Below the pieces are notes generated by a model, which saw nothing but the letters and a program-made list of their open reading frames with translations, searched no databases and had not been told where the DNA came from. The position numbers were made by a program, and so were the translations under genes. 64,000 bases of DNA, from the NCBI RefSeq assembly GCF_040802235.1, contig NC_133156.1:146861173-146925172 (forward strand), read 5' to 3'. This DNA comes from Manis javanica. Taxonomy: Eukaryota; Chordata; Mammalia; Pholidota; Manidae. Of this stretch, positions 12,417 through 22,037 are shown in pieces. Position 1 is the first letter of the stretch. The number at the start of each line of letters is the position of its first letter.

Positions 12417-12445
12417 CAATTTTTAAAAATCATTGTATTTACATA
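12417..12445 (-). other. 29-nt apparent 3' transduction between two A-tracts
   Basis: Between the first T run (12446-12457, next to the LTR end) and the second T run (12403-12416, next to the target duplication) lie 29 bases absent from copy B. The arrangement element, A-tract, unique DNA, A-tract, duplication is the hallmark of a transcript that read past its own signal into flanking DNA. The tag should mark the source locus. Confidence 0.65.
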
Positions 12446-12475
12446 TTTTTTTTTTTTGAGAGGGCATCTCTCATA

Positions 12476-12481
12476 TTTATT
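12476..12481 (-). promoter_or_regulatory. AATAAA polyadenylation signal in R
   Basis: TTTATT on the plus strand, followed in sense by the last 18 bases of R and an A-tract. The same signal lies at the equivalent place in copy B (about 15963-15968). It marks the cleavage site and explains why both copies end at the same base. Confidence 0.8.
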
Positions 12482-12603
12482 GATCAAATGGTTGTTAACA
12501 ACAATAAAATTCAGTATAGGGGGGTCAACGCTCAATGTACAATCATTAATCCATCTCAAGCCTAATTCTCGTCAGTCTCCAATCTTCTGAAGCATAACGA
12601 ACA

Positions 12604-12660
12604 AGTTCTTACATGGTGAACAAATTCTTACATAGTGAATAAATTCTTACATGGTGAACA
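12604..12660. repeat. Three tandem 19-bp units in the LTR of copy A
   Basis: Units at 12604-12622 (AGTTCTTACATGGTGAACA), 12623-12641 (AATTCTTACATAGTGAATA) and 12642-12660 (AATTCTTACATGGTGAACA). Copy B has one unit only, at 16091-16109. Repeat-number differences of this kind are common among LTR subfamilies. The two copies therefore derive from different source LTRs, or one changed by slippage. Confidence 0.95.
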
Positions 12661-13644
12661 GTACAAGGGCAGTCATCACAGAAACTTTCGGTTTTGATCA
12701 TGCAATATGACCTATAAACAATCAGGTCAAATATGAATATTCGTTTGATTTTTGTACTTGATTTATATGTTGATCCCACATTTCTCCTATTATTATTATT
12801 ATTTTTATTTTTAATAAAATGCTGAAGTGGTAGGTAGATGCAAGATAAAGGTAGAAAACATAGTTTAGTGCTGTAAGAAGGCAAATGTAGATGATCAGAT
12901 GATCAGGTGTGTGCCTATGGACTAAGTATTAATCCAGGCTAGACAAGGGCATCAAGACATCCACGGATGCAGAAGATTTCTCTCAAAGCAGGGGGGGTGA
13001 GGTTCTGAGCCTCACCTCTGTTGATCCCCAAATTCTCACCTGATGGCCCCCCTGCGACTGTGCCTGTCTTAGGTTGTTCCTCCCTTGAGGAATCTTACCC
13101 GTCTCTGGCTAACCAGTCATCTTCCGGGGCCATACAGGGAAATGTAAAGTTGGTAAGTGAGAGAGAAGCCATATTGTTTGCAAAGGTTAGCTTTTTACTT
13201 CTTTGCAGATTTATGCCCTGTGGCTTCTATGCCCAGCACTTGTCTCGAGGTATCTTTACCACCTGGAGGAATTATGATACTCGGTAAATTCGATATGAGG
13301 CACGAATTCTATTTAAGGGATGTAATTAGGAAGGAAGAAGAAAAGCTATAGATGTAGCATATGAAGGAAACTTGGGAGGATTGATTATTTCTTTGACATA
13401 TCTTCTTGTATAGTACCTTAAGTATGTATAGGTTTTAAACTACTAACTAATTTGCACACATATATTAACATAATAGGAATACGGTGACATAAACAAAGCA
13501 AATCTATAATTACCATCCATCTCCAGTGAAGCCAAGAAAACCATTTAGGCACCCTAGGCATTTGTGAAAATTTATCTATGTTATGATGGATATTGTCCAA
13601 CTGTACTTGAACCATCAGACAAATTAAAGCAGCTTTAGACTTTT

Positions 13645-15927
13645 GATAGATGTTCTTTTGCAAGTTGAGGATGTTTCTCCCTGTTCCTACTTTGCTAAGT
13701 GTTTTATCATATGTAAGAATTGGATTTTGTCAAGTGCCTTTTCTGTTAATTGATATGATCAAATGATTTTTATTCTTGAGCTTGTTGATATGGAGAATTA
13801 TTGGTTCATTGATTGAATTTTGAATGTTTAACCAGTCCTGCATGCCTGGAATGAATCTCACTTGGTTGTGGTATATAGTTCTTTTTATACATTGGTGAAT
13901 TTTACTTGCTAATATTTTGTCAAGGATTGTTGCATCTATATTCTTAAGAGATACTGGTCTGTAGTTTTCCTTTTTTAAATGTCTTTATCTGGTTTGGGTA
14001 TTAAGGGAATGCTGACCTCACTGACCAGTTAGGAAATGTTCCTTCTGCTCTTATTTTCTTGAAGACATTATGGAGAATTAATATTACTTCTTCTTTAAAT
14101 ATTTGGTAGAATTAACCAGTGAAACCATCTAGACCCAGTGCTTTCTTTTTTGGAAGGTTATTAATTATTGATTCAATTTGTTTCATAGATACAGGGACAT
14201 TCAGGTTGCCTTTTTCCCCTTTGTGTGAGTTTTGTTAGTTTGTGCCTCTTAAGAAATTCATTCATTTCAACTAAGTTATCAAATTTTTGAGCAAAGAGTT
14301 ATTCATCATGTTTCTTTATTATTATCTTTTTAATACCCAAGGGAATTAAAAGAGGTGATTACCTCTCTTTCATTTTTTTATATTGGCAGTTTGTATTCTC
14401 TTTCTCTCTGTTCTCCTGGCTAGAGATTTATCAGTTTTATTGGCCTTTTCAAAGAACTAGTTTTGATTTTGACTTTGATGCTTTTGCTGAATCTCACAGA
14501 TTTTTCTAAATTGTATTTTTATTTTTATATAGTTCAAAATATTTTAGAATTTCTCTGATACTTCTTTTAACCTATGGGCTCTTTAGAAATGTTTTGTTTA
14601 ATTTCTAAATACTTGGATATTTTTCAGCTATCTTTCTGTAATTGATTTCTAGCTTAATTCCATTGTAGTATGAGAATATGCTTTGTATGATTTCTATTCT
14701 TTTAAATTTGTAAAGGAATTTTTAATGGCCTAGAACATGTCTTATCTTGGTAAATATTCCTTGTGAGCTTGAGAAGAGTGTGTATTCTATTATTACTGAA
14801 TAAAGTAATCTAATAAATATCAATTAGATCAAGTTGATTGATGATGTTGTTCAGGTCATCTACAGGTTAAATGATTTTCTGTTCATTTGATGTATCAATT
14901 ACTTGCAGGAGGTGTTGAAGTCTCCAACTATAATAGTGGAGCTGTCCATTACTTCTTTCATTTCTGTCAGTTTTATCCCTCATGTATTTTGATGCTCTGT
15001 CATGTGGCATGTTCATGCTTTTCATTATGTCTTCCTGAAGAACTGACTCGTTTATCATAACTTATGTCCTTCTTTATCACTGTTAATCTTTGTTCTGAAA
15101 TCTACTTTGTCCACAATTGTTATAGCTCCTCCAGGATGTTTTTTCCCTTCTGTGAACATGTCATAACTTTCTCCATCTCTTCAATTTTAACATGTCTGAG
15201 TTTCTATATTTAATACAGGTTTTTAATTTTGTAGACAACATAGAGTTGGGTATTTTTTTTTATCCCCTATGAGAATCTCTGTCTTTCAAGGAGTTTCTGA
15301 GGCCATTATTGATTATTATGGATACAGTTGGATTAATGTCTACCATTTTAAACATTTTTTATTCATCCCATTTGTTCTAATTTCTTTTACTTCCCTCTTT
15401 TTCTGCTCTCTGGTTATAATTGAGTATTTTATGTAATTGCATTTTAATCTTTCCTTGAATATGTCAACTTTACTTTTAATAATTTTTAGTGGCTGCCTCA
15501 GCACTTAAAATATACATTTTTTAAGTAATGTAAGTCAGCCTTCCAATACCACTGTATCCTATCATGTGTGGTGCGAGTACTTTATAAGAAAGCATTCCCA
15601 ATCCTTTTTCCTATCCCTTGCTACAGTGCTATCATTTATGTACGATAATCACACAATACCTTGTTACTATTATTCCTTAAAATCTTCTAGATCAATTAAA
15701 AATCAGAATAATAAAATATTTTAATTTATTACTTCTTTGATGTTCTTCTTTTTTAAAAAATGTAGACCTAGGTTTCTGATCTATATGTTAGATGCTTTTC
15801 TTTCTTCTAGAGAGATATTTTTCCTTTCTCCTAGGGAGAGAACTTCTTTTAACATTTCTTGCAGGGCTGATTTCCTGACAAAGGATTCTCCCAATTTTTG
15901 TTTGTCTGAGAAAATCTTTATTTTTAT
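13645..15927 (-). mobile_element. Old antisense L1, segment 3 (RT to endonuclease and ORF1 side)
   Basis: It resumes exactly where 12406 stopped, with GATAGATGTTCTTTTGC. Landmarks follow in order: GAATTTTGAATGTTTAACCAGTCC and TGGTTGTGGTATATAGTTC (13818-13885), AAGAACTAGTTTTGATTTTG (about 14454), TGTGAGCTTGAGAAGAGTGTG (about 14761), and on to GCAGGGCTGATTTCCTGAC (about 15863). All read as antisense ORF2 reverse transcriptase, then endonuclease, then the ORF1 side. Frames are shattered. It is interrupted at 15927 by the composite insertion. Confidence 0.9.
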
Positions 15928-15944
15928 TTATTTATTTATTTTTT

Positions 15945-16229
15945 GAGAGGGCATCTCTCATGTTTATTGATCAAATGGTTGTTAACAACAATTAAATTCT
16001 GTATAGGGGACTCAATGCTCAATGCACAATCATTAATCCACCCCAAGCCTAATACTCGTCAGTCTCCAGTCTTCTGAAGCATAACGAACAAGTTCTTACA
16101 TGGTGAACAGTACAAGGGCAGTCATCACAGAAACTTTCGGTTTTGATCACGCATTATGAACTATAAACTTTCAGGTCAAATATGAATATTCGTTTGATTT
16201 TTATACTTGATTTATATGTGGATCCCACA
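15945..16229 (-). repeat. U3-R half LTR of copy B
   Basis: In sense it starts TGTGGGATCC right after the purine tract and ends at the A-rich tail after AATAAA, 285 bp in all. It contains one 19-bp unit (16091-16109). TATA-like runs lie very close to its start (complement near 16198-16205), too near the 5' edge for a confident core-promoter call. Aligned with copy A it is collinear throughout. Confidence 0.75.
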
Positions 16230-16240
16230 TTTCTCCCTTT
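16230..16240 (-). other. Polypurine tract next to LTR start
   Basis: In sense AAAGGGAGAAA, immediately followed by TGTGGGATCC. A purine tract next to a TG start is the plus-strand primer layout at the 3' LTR of retroviruses, and this form resembles class II (ERVK-like) elements. Copy A has the slightly altered version at 12781-12791. Confidence 0.7.
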
Positions 16241-16858
16241 ATTATTATTATTTTTATTTTTAATAAAATGCTGAGTGGTAGGTAGATGCAAGATAAAGGT
16301 AGAAAACATAGTTTAGTGTTGTAAGAGGGCAAATGTAGATGATCAGGTGTGTGCCTGTGGACTAAGTATTAATCCAAGCTAGACAAGGGCAGCAAAACAT
16401 CCACGGATGCAGAAGATTTCTCTCAAAACAGGGGGGTTGAGGTTCTGAGCCTCACCTCTGTTGATCCCCAATTTCTCACCTGATGGCCCCCCTGCGACTG
16501 TGCCTGTCTTAGGTTGTTCCTCCCTTGAGGAATCTTACCTGTCTCTGGTTAACCAGTCATCTTCCGGGGCCATACAGGGAAATGTGAAGTTGGTAAGTGA
16601 GAGAGAGGCAATATTGTTTGAAAAGGTTAGCTTTTTACTTCTTTGCAGATTTATGCCCTGTGGCTTTTATGCCCAGTATTTATCTTGAGGTATCTTTACC
16701 ACTTGGAAGAATTATGATACTCGGTAAATTCTATATGAGGCATGAATTCTATTTGAGGGTTGTAATTAGGAAGGAAGAAGAAAAGCTATAGGAGTAGCAG
16801 ACGGAAGATAACATGGGAAGATTGATTATTTCTTTGACATATCTTCTTGTAGAGTAAT
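16241..16858 (-). other. 620-base non-Env stretch between Env stop and polypurine tract
   Basis: Well conserved in copy A (12792-13417). In sense no long open frame is present in either copy. In simple betaretroviruses this position can hold an RNA export element, and in others an accessory frame; nothing here proves either. A plus-strand (antisense) frame of 75-88 codons is open in both copies (16461-16688 and 13021-13287), but the copies are too similar for that to mean much. Confidence 0.5.
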
Positions 16859-17407
16859 TTAAGCATGTATAGGTTTTAAACTACTAATTAAATTGTGTAC
16901 ACACATTAACATAATAGAAATACAGTTACATAACCAAAGCAGACCTATAATTACCAGCCATCTCCAGTGAAACCAAGAAAACCAGTTAGGCACCCTAGGC
17001 ATTTGTGAAAAGTTATCTATGATATGGTGGTTATTGTCCAACTGAACTTGAACAGTCTGAGAGAAATCAGACAAATTAAAACAACCCATTCCTGGGGACT
17101 GTTCGCATCCCATATGTTCTTTTAACATTAGATAGTCTGTAGTCATAAGATTTTGGAGTGCTACTACTTGCACTTCTCCTAATTCTTGGTTGAGTTCCAA
17201 CAGTATAGATCCAGTCAAATTTGCTGTTTTACTGTATGCACAGGCCGGCTTAGCTATCTCCTTCTTCATTCCAATGGCAAGTCCAGGAACCAGTGGGATG
17301 AATGCAGCTACAACTGCAGCATTGCCTGGATCTTTGAGGTTTTTTTTGATGATCATCTTCTGGTATGACTCTTCCAGAGAGTGCTGATGTTGGAAGTTCT
17401 TCTTCAT
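16859..17407 (-). pseudogene. Env transmembrane-subunit remnant of an endogenous retrovirus
   Basis: A 182-codon open stretch. Residues about 30-46 are small and hydrophobic, as in a fusion-peptide region. Residues 66-100 form a heptad-like segment containing ALQNLMTTDYLMLKEH, followed by a cysteine pair at 101 and 109 (C-x7-C). Residues 142-150 are tryptophan-rich (NWFSWFHWRW region) and 151-170 form a membrane helix, with a short tail before the stop. This order is that of retroviral Env transmembrane subunits, lacking the adjacent third cysteine of the CX6CC type. The surface subunit and signal peptide are missing, so it is a pseudogene. The last part is repeated in copy A (13629-13418) with a matching stop. 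Confidence 0.75.
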
Positions 17408-17520
17408 ATCATATCTTAGTTCATTTTCTGGGTAGCCAAATTAGGCGTTGATCCTCTGTATAAACACAAACAGACCCTTTGCCCACACTTTGACATGCCC
17501 TTTATACCATTGTGTAGAAC
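17400..17520 (-). pseudogene. Possible integrase C-terminal remnant (pol)
   Basis: In sense, one frame gives a Trp-Tyr-Lys-Gly...Val-Trp-Ala-Lys-Gly run (about 17489-17456) and the neighbouring frame continues SVCVYTEDQRLIWLPRK (to about 17410), then stops. The spacing of W, VW, CV, ED and WLP with basic residues resembles the DNA-binding end of betaretrovirus-like integrases, with one frameshift. It lies directly 5' of the Env remnant, as pol does in a provirus. Short and broken, so only moderately sure. Confidence 0.5.
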
Positions 17521-17551
17521 TCATTGGAGGTCACCACACAAGAACTGCTTC

Positions 17552-17730
17552 TTTTTTTTTTTTTAAGAGAAAGGAATATTATCAGAAAAATGTACCTCCA
17601 TAGCTGATCATCTGACACTCTTTAAGTGATCAAAATTAAGGATATTTAAAGCATGCATTAATCATTGATTTACAGTTAGTTTTATCCTATCAGGGAGTAA
17701 TCCCCCTTTTCTTTCTTTCTTTTTTTTTTT
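17552..17730 (-). other. Spacer and two A-tracts between L1 3' end and retroviral tail
   Basis: T runs at 17552-17564 and 17720-17730 (the latter extended by TTTC repeats to 17707) bound about 140 bases of AT-rich sequence with no resemblance I can name. In sense, the piece next to the L1 A-tract reads AAAAGGGGGATTACTCCC. It may be a transduced piece of an older source locus or an unrecognised part of the retroviral sequence. Confidence 0.6.
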
Positions 17731-18057
17731 ATCATTAATCCACACTTACATGAAGAATATTATGTTTACTAGGCTCTCCCCTATACCAGGTCCCTCCTAT
17801 AAACCACTTTACAGTCACTGTCCATCAGTATAGCAAAATGTTGTAGAATCACTACTTGTCTTCTCTGTGTTGTACAGCCCTCCCCTTTCTCCCTCCCCCC
17901 CATGCATGCTAATCTTAATACCTCCCTTCTTCTTCCCCCCACTTATCCCTCCCTACCCACCCATCCTCCCCAGTCCCTTTCCCTTTGGTAACTGTTAGTC
18001 CATTCTTGGGTTCTGTGATTCTGCTGCTGTTTTGTTTCTTCAGTTTTTCTTTTGTTC
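17731..18057 (-). other. L1 3' UTR with G-rich tract
   Basis: It lies between the ORF2 stop (18058-18060) and the A-tract. In sense, 17971 down to 17935 holds at least four runs of three or more G within about 37 bases (complement CCCCCC, CCC, CCC, CCC). This fits the G-quadruplex-prone purine tract typical of mammalian L1 3' UTRs. The text of this UTR is of a type I associate with pangolin-like L1s. Confidence 0.8.
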
Positions 18058-21000
18058 TTATACTCCACAGATGAGTGAAATTATTTGGTATGTCTCTTTC
18101 TCTGCTTGGCTTATTTCACTGAGCATAATACCGTCCAGCTCCATCCATGTTGCTGCAAATGGTAGAATTTGCCCTCTTCTTATGGCTGAGTAGTATTCCA
18201 TTGTGTATATGTACCACATCTTCTATATCCATTCATCTATTGATGGATATTTAGGTTGCTTCCAATTCTTGGCTATGGTAAATAGTGCTGCGATAAACAT
18301 TGGGGTCTTTCTCAAACTTGATTGCTGTGTTCTTAGGGTAATTCATAGGAGTGGAATTACTGGGTCAAATGGTAAGTCTGTTTTGAGCATTTTGATGAAC
18401 CTCCATACTGCTTTCCACAATGGTTGAACTAATTTACATTCCTACCTGCAGTGTAGGAGGGTTCCCCTTTCTCCACAGCCTCGCCAACATTTGTTGTTGT
18501 TTGTCTTTTGGATGGCAGCCATCCTTACTGGTGTGAGGTGATACCTCATTGTAGTTTTAATTTGCATTTCTCTGATAATTAGCAATGTGGAGCATCTTTT
18601 CATGTGTCTGTTGGCCATCTGTATTTCTATTTTGGAGAACTGTCTGTTCAGTTCCTCTGCCCATTTTTTAATTGGATTATTTGATTTTTGTTTCTTGAGG
18701 CATGTGAGCTCTTAATATATTTTGGACATCAAGCCTTTATTGGATCTGTCATTTACAAATATATTCTCCCATACTGTAGGGTTCCTTTTTGTTCTATTGA
18801 TGGTGTCTTTTGCTGTACAGAAGCTTTTCAGCTTAATATAGTCCCACTTGTTCATTTTTGCTGTTGTTTTCCTTGCCCGGGGAGATATGTTCAAGAAGAG
18901 GTCACTCATGTTTATGTCTAAAAAGTTTTTGCCTATGTTTTTTTCTAAGAGTTTAATGATTTCATGACTTACATTCATGTCTTTGATCCATTTTGAATTT
19001 ACTTTTGTGTATGGGGTTAGACAATGGTCCAGTTTCATTCTCCTACATGTAGCTGTCCAGTTTTGCCAGCACCATCTGTTGAAAAGACTGTCATTTTGCC
19101 ATTGTATGTCCATGACTCCTTTATCAAATATTAATTGACCATATATGTTTGGGTTAATGTCTGGAGTCTCTAATCTGTTCCACTGGTCTGTGGCTCTGTT
19201 CTTGTGCCAGTACTAAATTGTCTTGATTACTATGGCTTTGTGGTAGCTTGAAGTTGGGGAGTGAGATCCCCCCTACTTTATTCTTCTTTTTCAGGATTGC
19301 TTTGCCTATTTGGGGTCTTTGGTGTTTCCATATGAATTTTTGAATTATTTGTTCCAGTTCATTGAAGAATGTTGCTGGTAATTTGAGAGGGATTGCATCA
19401 AATCTGTATATTACTTTGGGCAGGATGGCCATTTTGACAATATTAATTCTTCCTAGCCATGAGCATGGGATGAGTTTCCATTTTTTAGTGTCCCCTTTAA
19501 TTTCTCTTAAGAGTGACTTGTAGTTTTCAGAGTATAGGTCTTTCACTTCTTTGGTTAGGTTTATTCCTAGGTATTTTATTCTTTTTGATGCAATTGTGAA
19601 TGGAATTGTTTTCCTGATTTCTCTTTCTATTGGTTCATTGTTAGTGTATAGGAAAGCTACAGATTTCTGTGTGTTAATTTTGTATCCTGCAACTTTGCTG
19701 TATTCCAATTTCAGTTCTAGTAGTTTTGGAGTGGAGTCTTTAGGGTTTTTTATGTACAATATCATATCATCTGCAAATAGTGACAGTAACTTCTTCTTTA
19801 CCAATCTGGATTCCTTGTATTTCTTTGTTTTGTCTGATTGCCGTGGCTAGGACATCCAGTACTATGTTAAATAGCAGTGGGGAGAGTGGGCATCCCTGTC
19901 TAGTTCCCGATCTCAGAGGAAAAGCTTTCAGCTTCTCGCTGTTCAGTATAATTTTGGCTGTGGGTTTATCATATATGGCCATTATTATGTTGAGGTACTT
20001 GCCCTCTATTCCCATTTTGCTGAGAGTTTTTATCATGAATGGATGTTGAATTTTGTCAAATGCTTTTTCAGCATCTATGGAGATGATCATGTGGTTTTTG
20101 TCTTTCTTTTTGTTGATGTGATAGATGATGTTGATGGATTTTTGAATGTTGTACCATCCTTGCATCCCTGGGATGAATCCCACTTGGTCATGGTGTACGA
20201 TCCTTTTGATATACTGTGGAATTCTGTTTGCTAATATTTTATTGAGTATTTTTCATCTACATTCATCAGGGATATTGGTCTGTAATTTTCTTTTTTGGTG
20301 GGGTCTTTGCCTGGTTTTGGTATTAGGCTGATGTTGGCTTCATAGAATGAGTTTGGGAGTATTCCCTCCTCTTCTATTTTTTGGAACACTTTAAGGAGAA
20401 TGGGTATTATGTCTTCTCTGTGTGTCTGATAAAATTCTGAGGTAAATCCGTCCAGCCCAGGGGTTTTGTTCTTGGGTAGTTTTTTGATTACCATTTCAAT
20501 TTCTTTGCTTGTAATTGGTTTGTTTAACTTTTGTGTTTCTTCCTTGGTCAGTCTTGGATGGTTTTATTTCTTCTAGGTTTTTCAGCTTGTTGGCATATAG
20601 ATTTTCATAGTAGTCTTTAATAATTCTTTGTATTTCTGTGGAGTCTGTTGTGATTTTTCCGTTCTCATTTCTGATTCTGTTGATTTGTGTTGATTCTCTT
20701 TTTCTCTTAATAAGTTTGGCTAGAGGCTTATCTATTTTGTTTATTTTCTCAAAGAACCAGCTCTTTGTTTCGTTGACTTTTGCTATTGTTTTATTCTTCT
20801 CAATTTTGTTTATTTCTTCTCTGATCTTTATTATGTCCCTCCTTCTGCTGACTTTAGGCCTCATTTGTTCTTCTTCCAATTTCGGTAATTGTGATGTTAG
20901 ACTATTCATTTGGGATTGTTCTTCCTTCTTCAAGTGTGCCTGGATTGCTATATACTTTCCTCTTAAGACTGCTTTTGCTGAGTCCCACAGAAGTTGGGGC

Positions 21001-21870
21001 TTTGTGTTGTTGTTGTCATTTGTTTCTATATATTCCTTGATCTCTATTTTGATTTGTTAGTTGATCCATTGATTATTTAGAAGCATGTTGTTAAGCCTCC
21101 ATGTGTTTGTGAGCCTTTTTGTTTTCTTCCTAGAATTATTTCTAGTTTTATACCTTTGTGGTCTGAAAAATTGGTTGGTAGAATTTCAATATTTTGGAAT
21201 TTACTGAGGCTCTTCTTGTGGGCTAGTATGTGGTCTATTCTGGAGAATGTTCCATGTGCACTTGAGAAGAATGTATATCCTGTTGCTTTTGGATGTAGAG
21301 TTCTATAGATGTCTATTAGGTCCATCTGTTCTAGTGTGTTGTTCAGTGCCTGTGTATCCTTACTTATTTTCTGCCCAGTGGATCTATCCTTTGGGGTGAG
21401 TGGTGTGTTGAAGTCTCCTAAAATGAATGCATTGCAGTCTATTTCCCCCTTTAGTTCTGTTAGTATTTGTTTCACATATGCTGGTGCTCCTGTGTTGGGT
21501 GCATATATATTTAGAATGGTTATATCCTCTTGTTGGACTGAGCCCTTTATCATTATGTAGTGCCCTTCTTTATCTCTTGTTACTTTCTTTGTTTTGAAGT
21601 CTATTTTGTCTGATATTAGTACTGCAACCCCTGCTTTCTTCTCTCTGTTGTTTGCCTGAAATATGTTTTTCCATCCCTTGACTTTTAGTCTGTGCATGTC
21701 TTTGGGTTTGAGGTGAGTTTCTTATAAGCAGCATATAGATGGGTCTTGCTTTTTTATCCAGTCTATTACTCTGTGTCTTTTGATTGGTGCATTAAGTCCA
21801 TTTACATTTAGGGTGTTATTGAGAGATATGTACTTATTGCAATTACAGGCTTTAAATTCGTGGTTACCAA
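18058..21870 (-). pseudogene. L1 ORF2 (endonuclease, reverse transcriptase), inactivated
   Basis: Fragments in order: endonuclease (21697-21077, with an NxSDHKG-type end), linker (20933-20496), reverse-transcriptase start (20494-20231, [11 protein letters not shown]), palm (20183-19767, [12 protein letters not shown] and [14 protein letters not shown]), catalytic FADDM (19777-19763), thumb and beyond (to 19154), C-terminal part (19113-18712 and on to ICGV-stop at 18058). Damage seen: start codon position reads TTG (21870-21868), a small indel before LNVNGLN (near 21815), Gln-to-stop in the CLQETH motif (21722-21724), stop at 21057-21059, and a 2-base loss just before FADDM (near 19786). The protein could not support retrotransposition in cis today. 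Confidence 0.92.
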
Positions 21871-22037
21871 AGGTTCAAGGTTAGCCTCTTAATATGTTAC
21901 CGCCTAACTTAGCTTACTTATTGAGCTGTTATATACACTGTCTGGAGATTCTTTTCTTCTCTCCCTTCTTATTCCTCCTCCTCCTTTCTTCATATGTTGA
22001 GTGTTTTGTTCTGTGCTCTTTTTAGGAGTGCTCCCAT

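Larger units (their letters stand above)
12458..12780 (-). repeat. U3-R half LTR of copy A
   Basis: In sense it starts TGTGGGATCA directly after a purine tract and ends 18 bases past an AATAAA signal (complement at 12476-12481), at the A-tract. It is 323 bp long, exactly 38 bp more than copy B. The difference is two additional 19-bp units at 12604-12660. The U5 part is missing, as expected for the 3' end of a polyadenylated retroviral RNA. Confidence 0.75.
12407..13629 (-). mobile_element. Processed endogenous-retrovirus transcript, copy A (5' truncated)
   Basis: A retroviral 3' end lying antisense. In sense order it holds the last part of an Env transmembrane remnant (13629 to 13418), about 620 bases of non-Env sequence, a purine tract (12781-12791), a U3-R half LTR (12780 to 12458), an A-tract (12457-12446 as T), 29 foreign bases (12445-12417) and a second A-tract (12416-12407 as T). 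It starts abruptly within Env and ends just after AATAAA, as reverse-transcribed mRNA does. There is no 5' LTR, no U5, and the 15-bp duplication is L1-like. By eye it differs from copy B at 3 of 120 positions in 13021-13140 versus 16461-16580. Class II affinity is inferred from the purine tract and LTR start. Confidence 0.8.
12392..13644. repeat. 15-bp target-site duplication pair flanking retroviral copy A
   Basis: CAGCTTTAGACTTTT occurs at 12392-12406 and again at 13630-13644. In L1 consensus order the sequence on the far side of each copy is continuous, so the duplication was created by the insertion between them. Read on the minus strand the duplication starts with AAAA preceded by ATC, similar to L1 endonuclease sites. 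The length falls in the normal 7-20 bp range for L1-driven insertions and is much longer than the 4-6 bp of retroviral integrase. Confidence 0.93.
15945..17551 (-). mobile_element. Endogenous-retrovirus 3' end, copy B
   Basis: It extends about 470 bases further 5' than copy A. In sense it holds an integrase-tail-like remnant (about 17517-17400), an Env transmembrane remnant (17407-16859), a 620-base spacer, the purine tract (16240-16230) and the U3-R half LTR. The surface-subunit part of Env is absent: the integrase-like end runs almost directly into transmembrane-subunit sequence. No gag, no 5' LTR and no U5 are present. It is collinear and close to copy A wherever both exist. It is a defective fossil with stops and frameshifts. 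Confidence 0.8.

Noticed and set aside
13021-13287. Antisense (plus-strand) frame open in both retroviral copies (also 16461-16688)
   Set aside because: The two copies differ at only a few per cent of sites, so shared openness is expected. No family resemblance, and the frame ends differ between copies.
15945-17551. Copy B as a standard provirus remnant integrated by retroviral integrase
   Set aside because: No U5, no second LTR, end at the polyadenylation site, and the flanking duplication is 18 bp and shared with the L1.
19551-19850. Plus-strand frames of 60-186 codons across 19.5-23.2 kb
   Set aside because: They are antisense shadows of L1 ORF2 and ORF1 on the minus strand, with hydrophobic Phe/Leu/Ser/Ile composition typical of reversed A-rich coding DNA.
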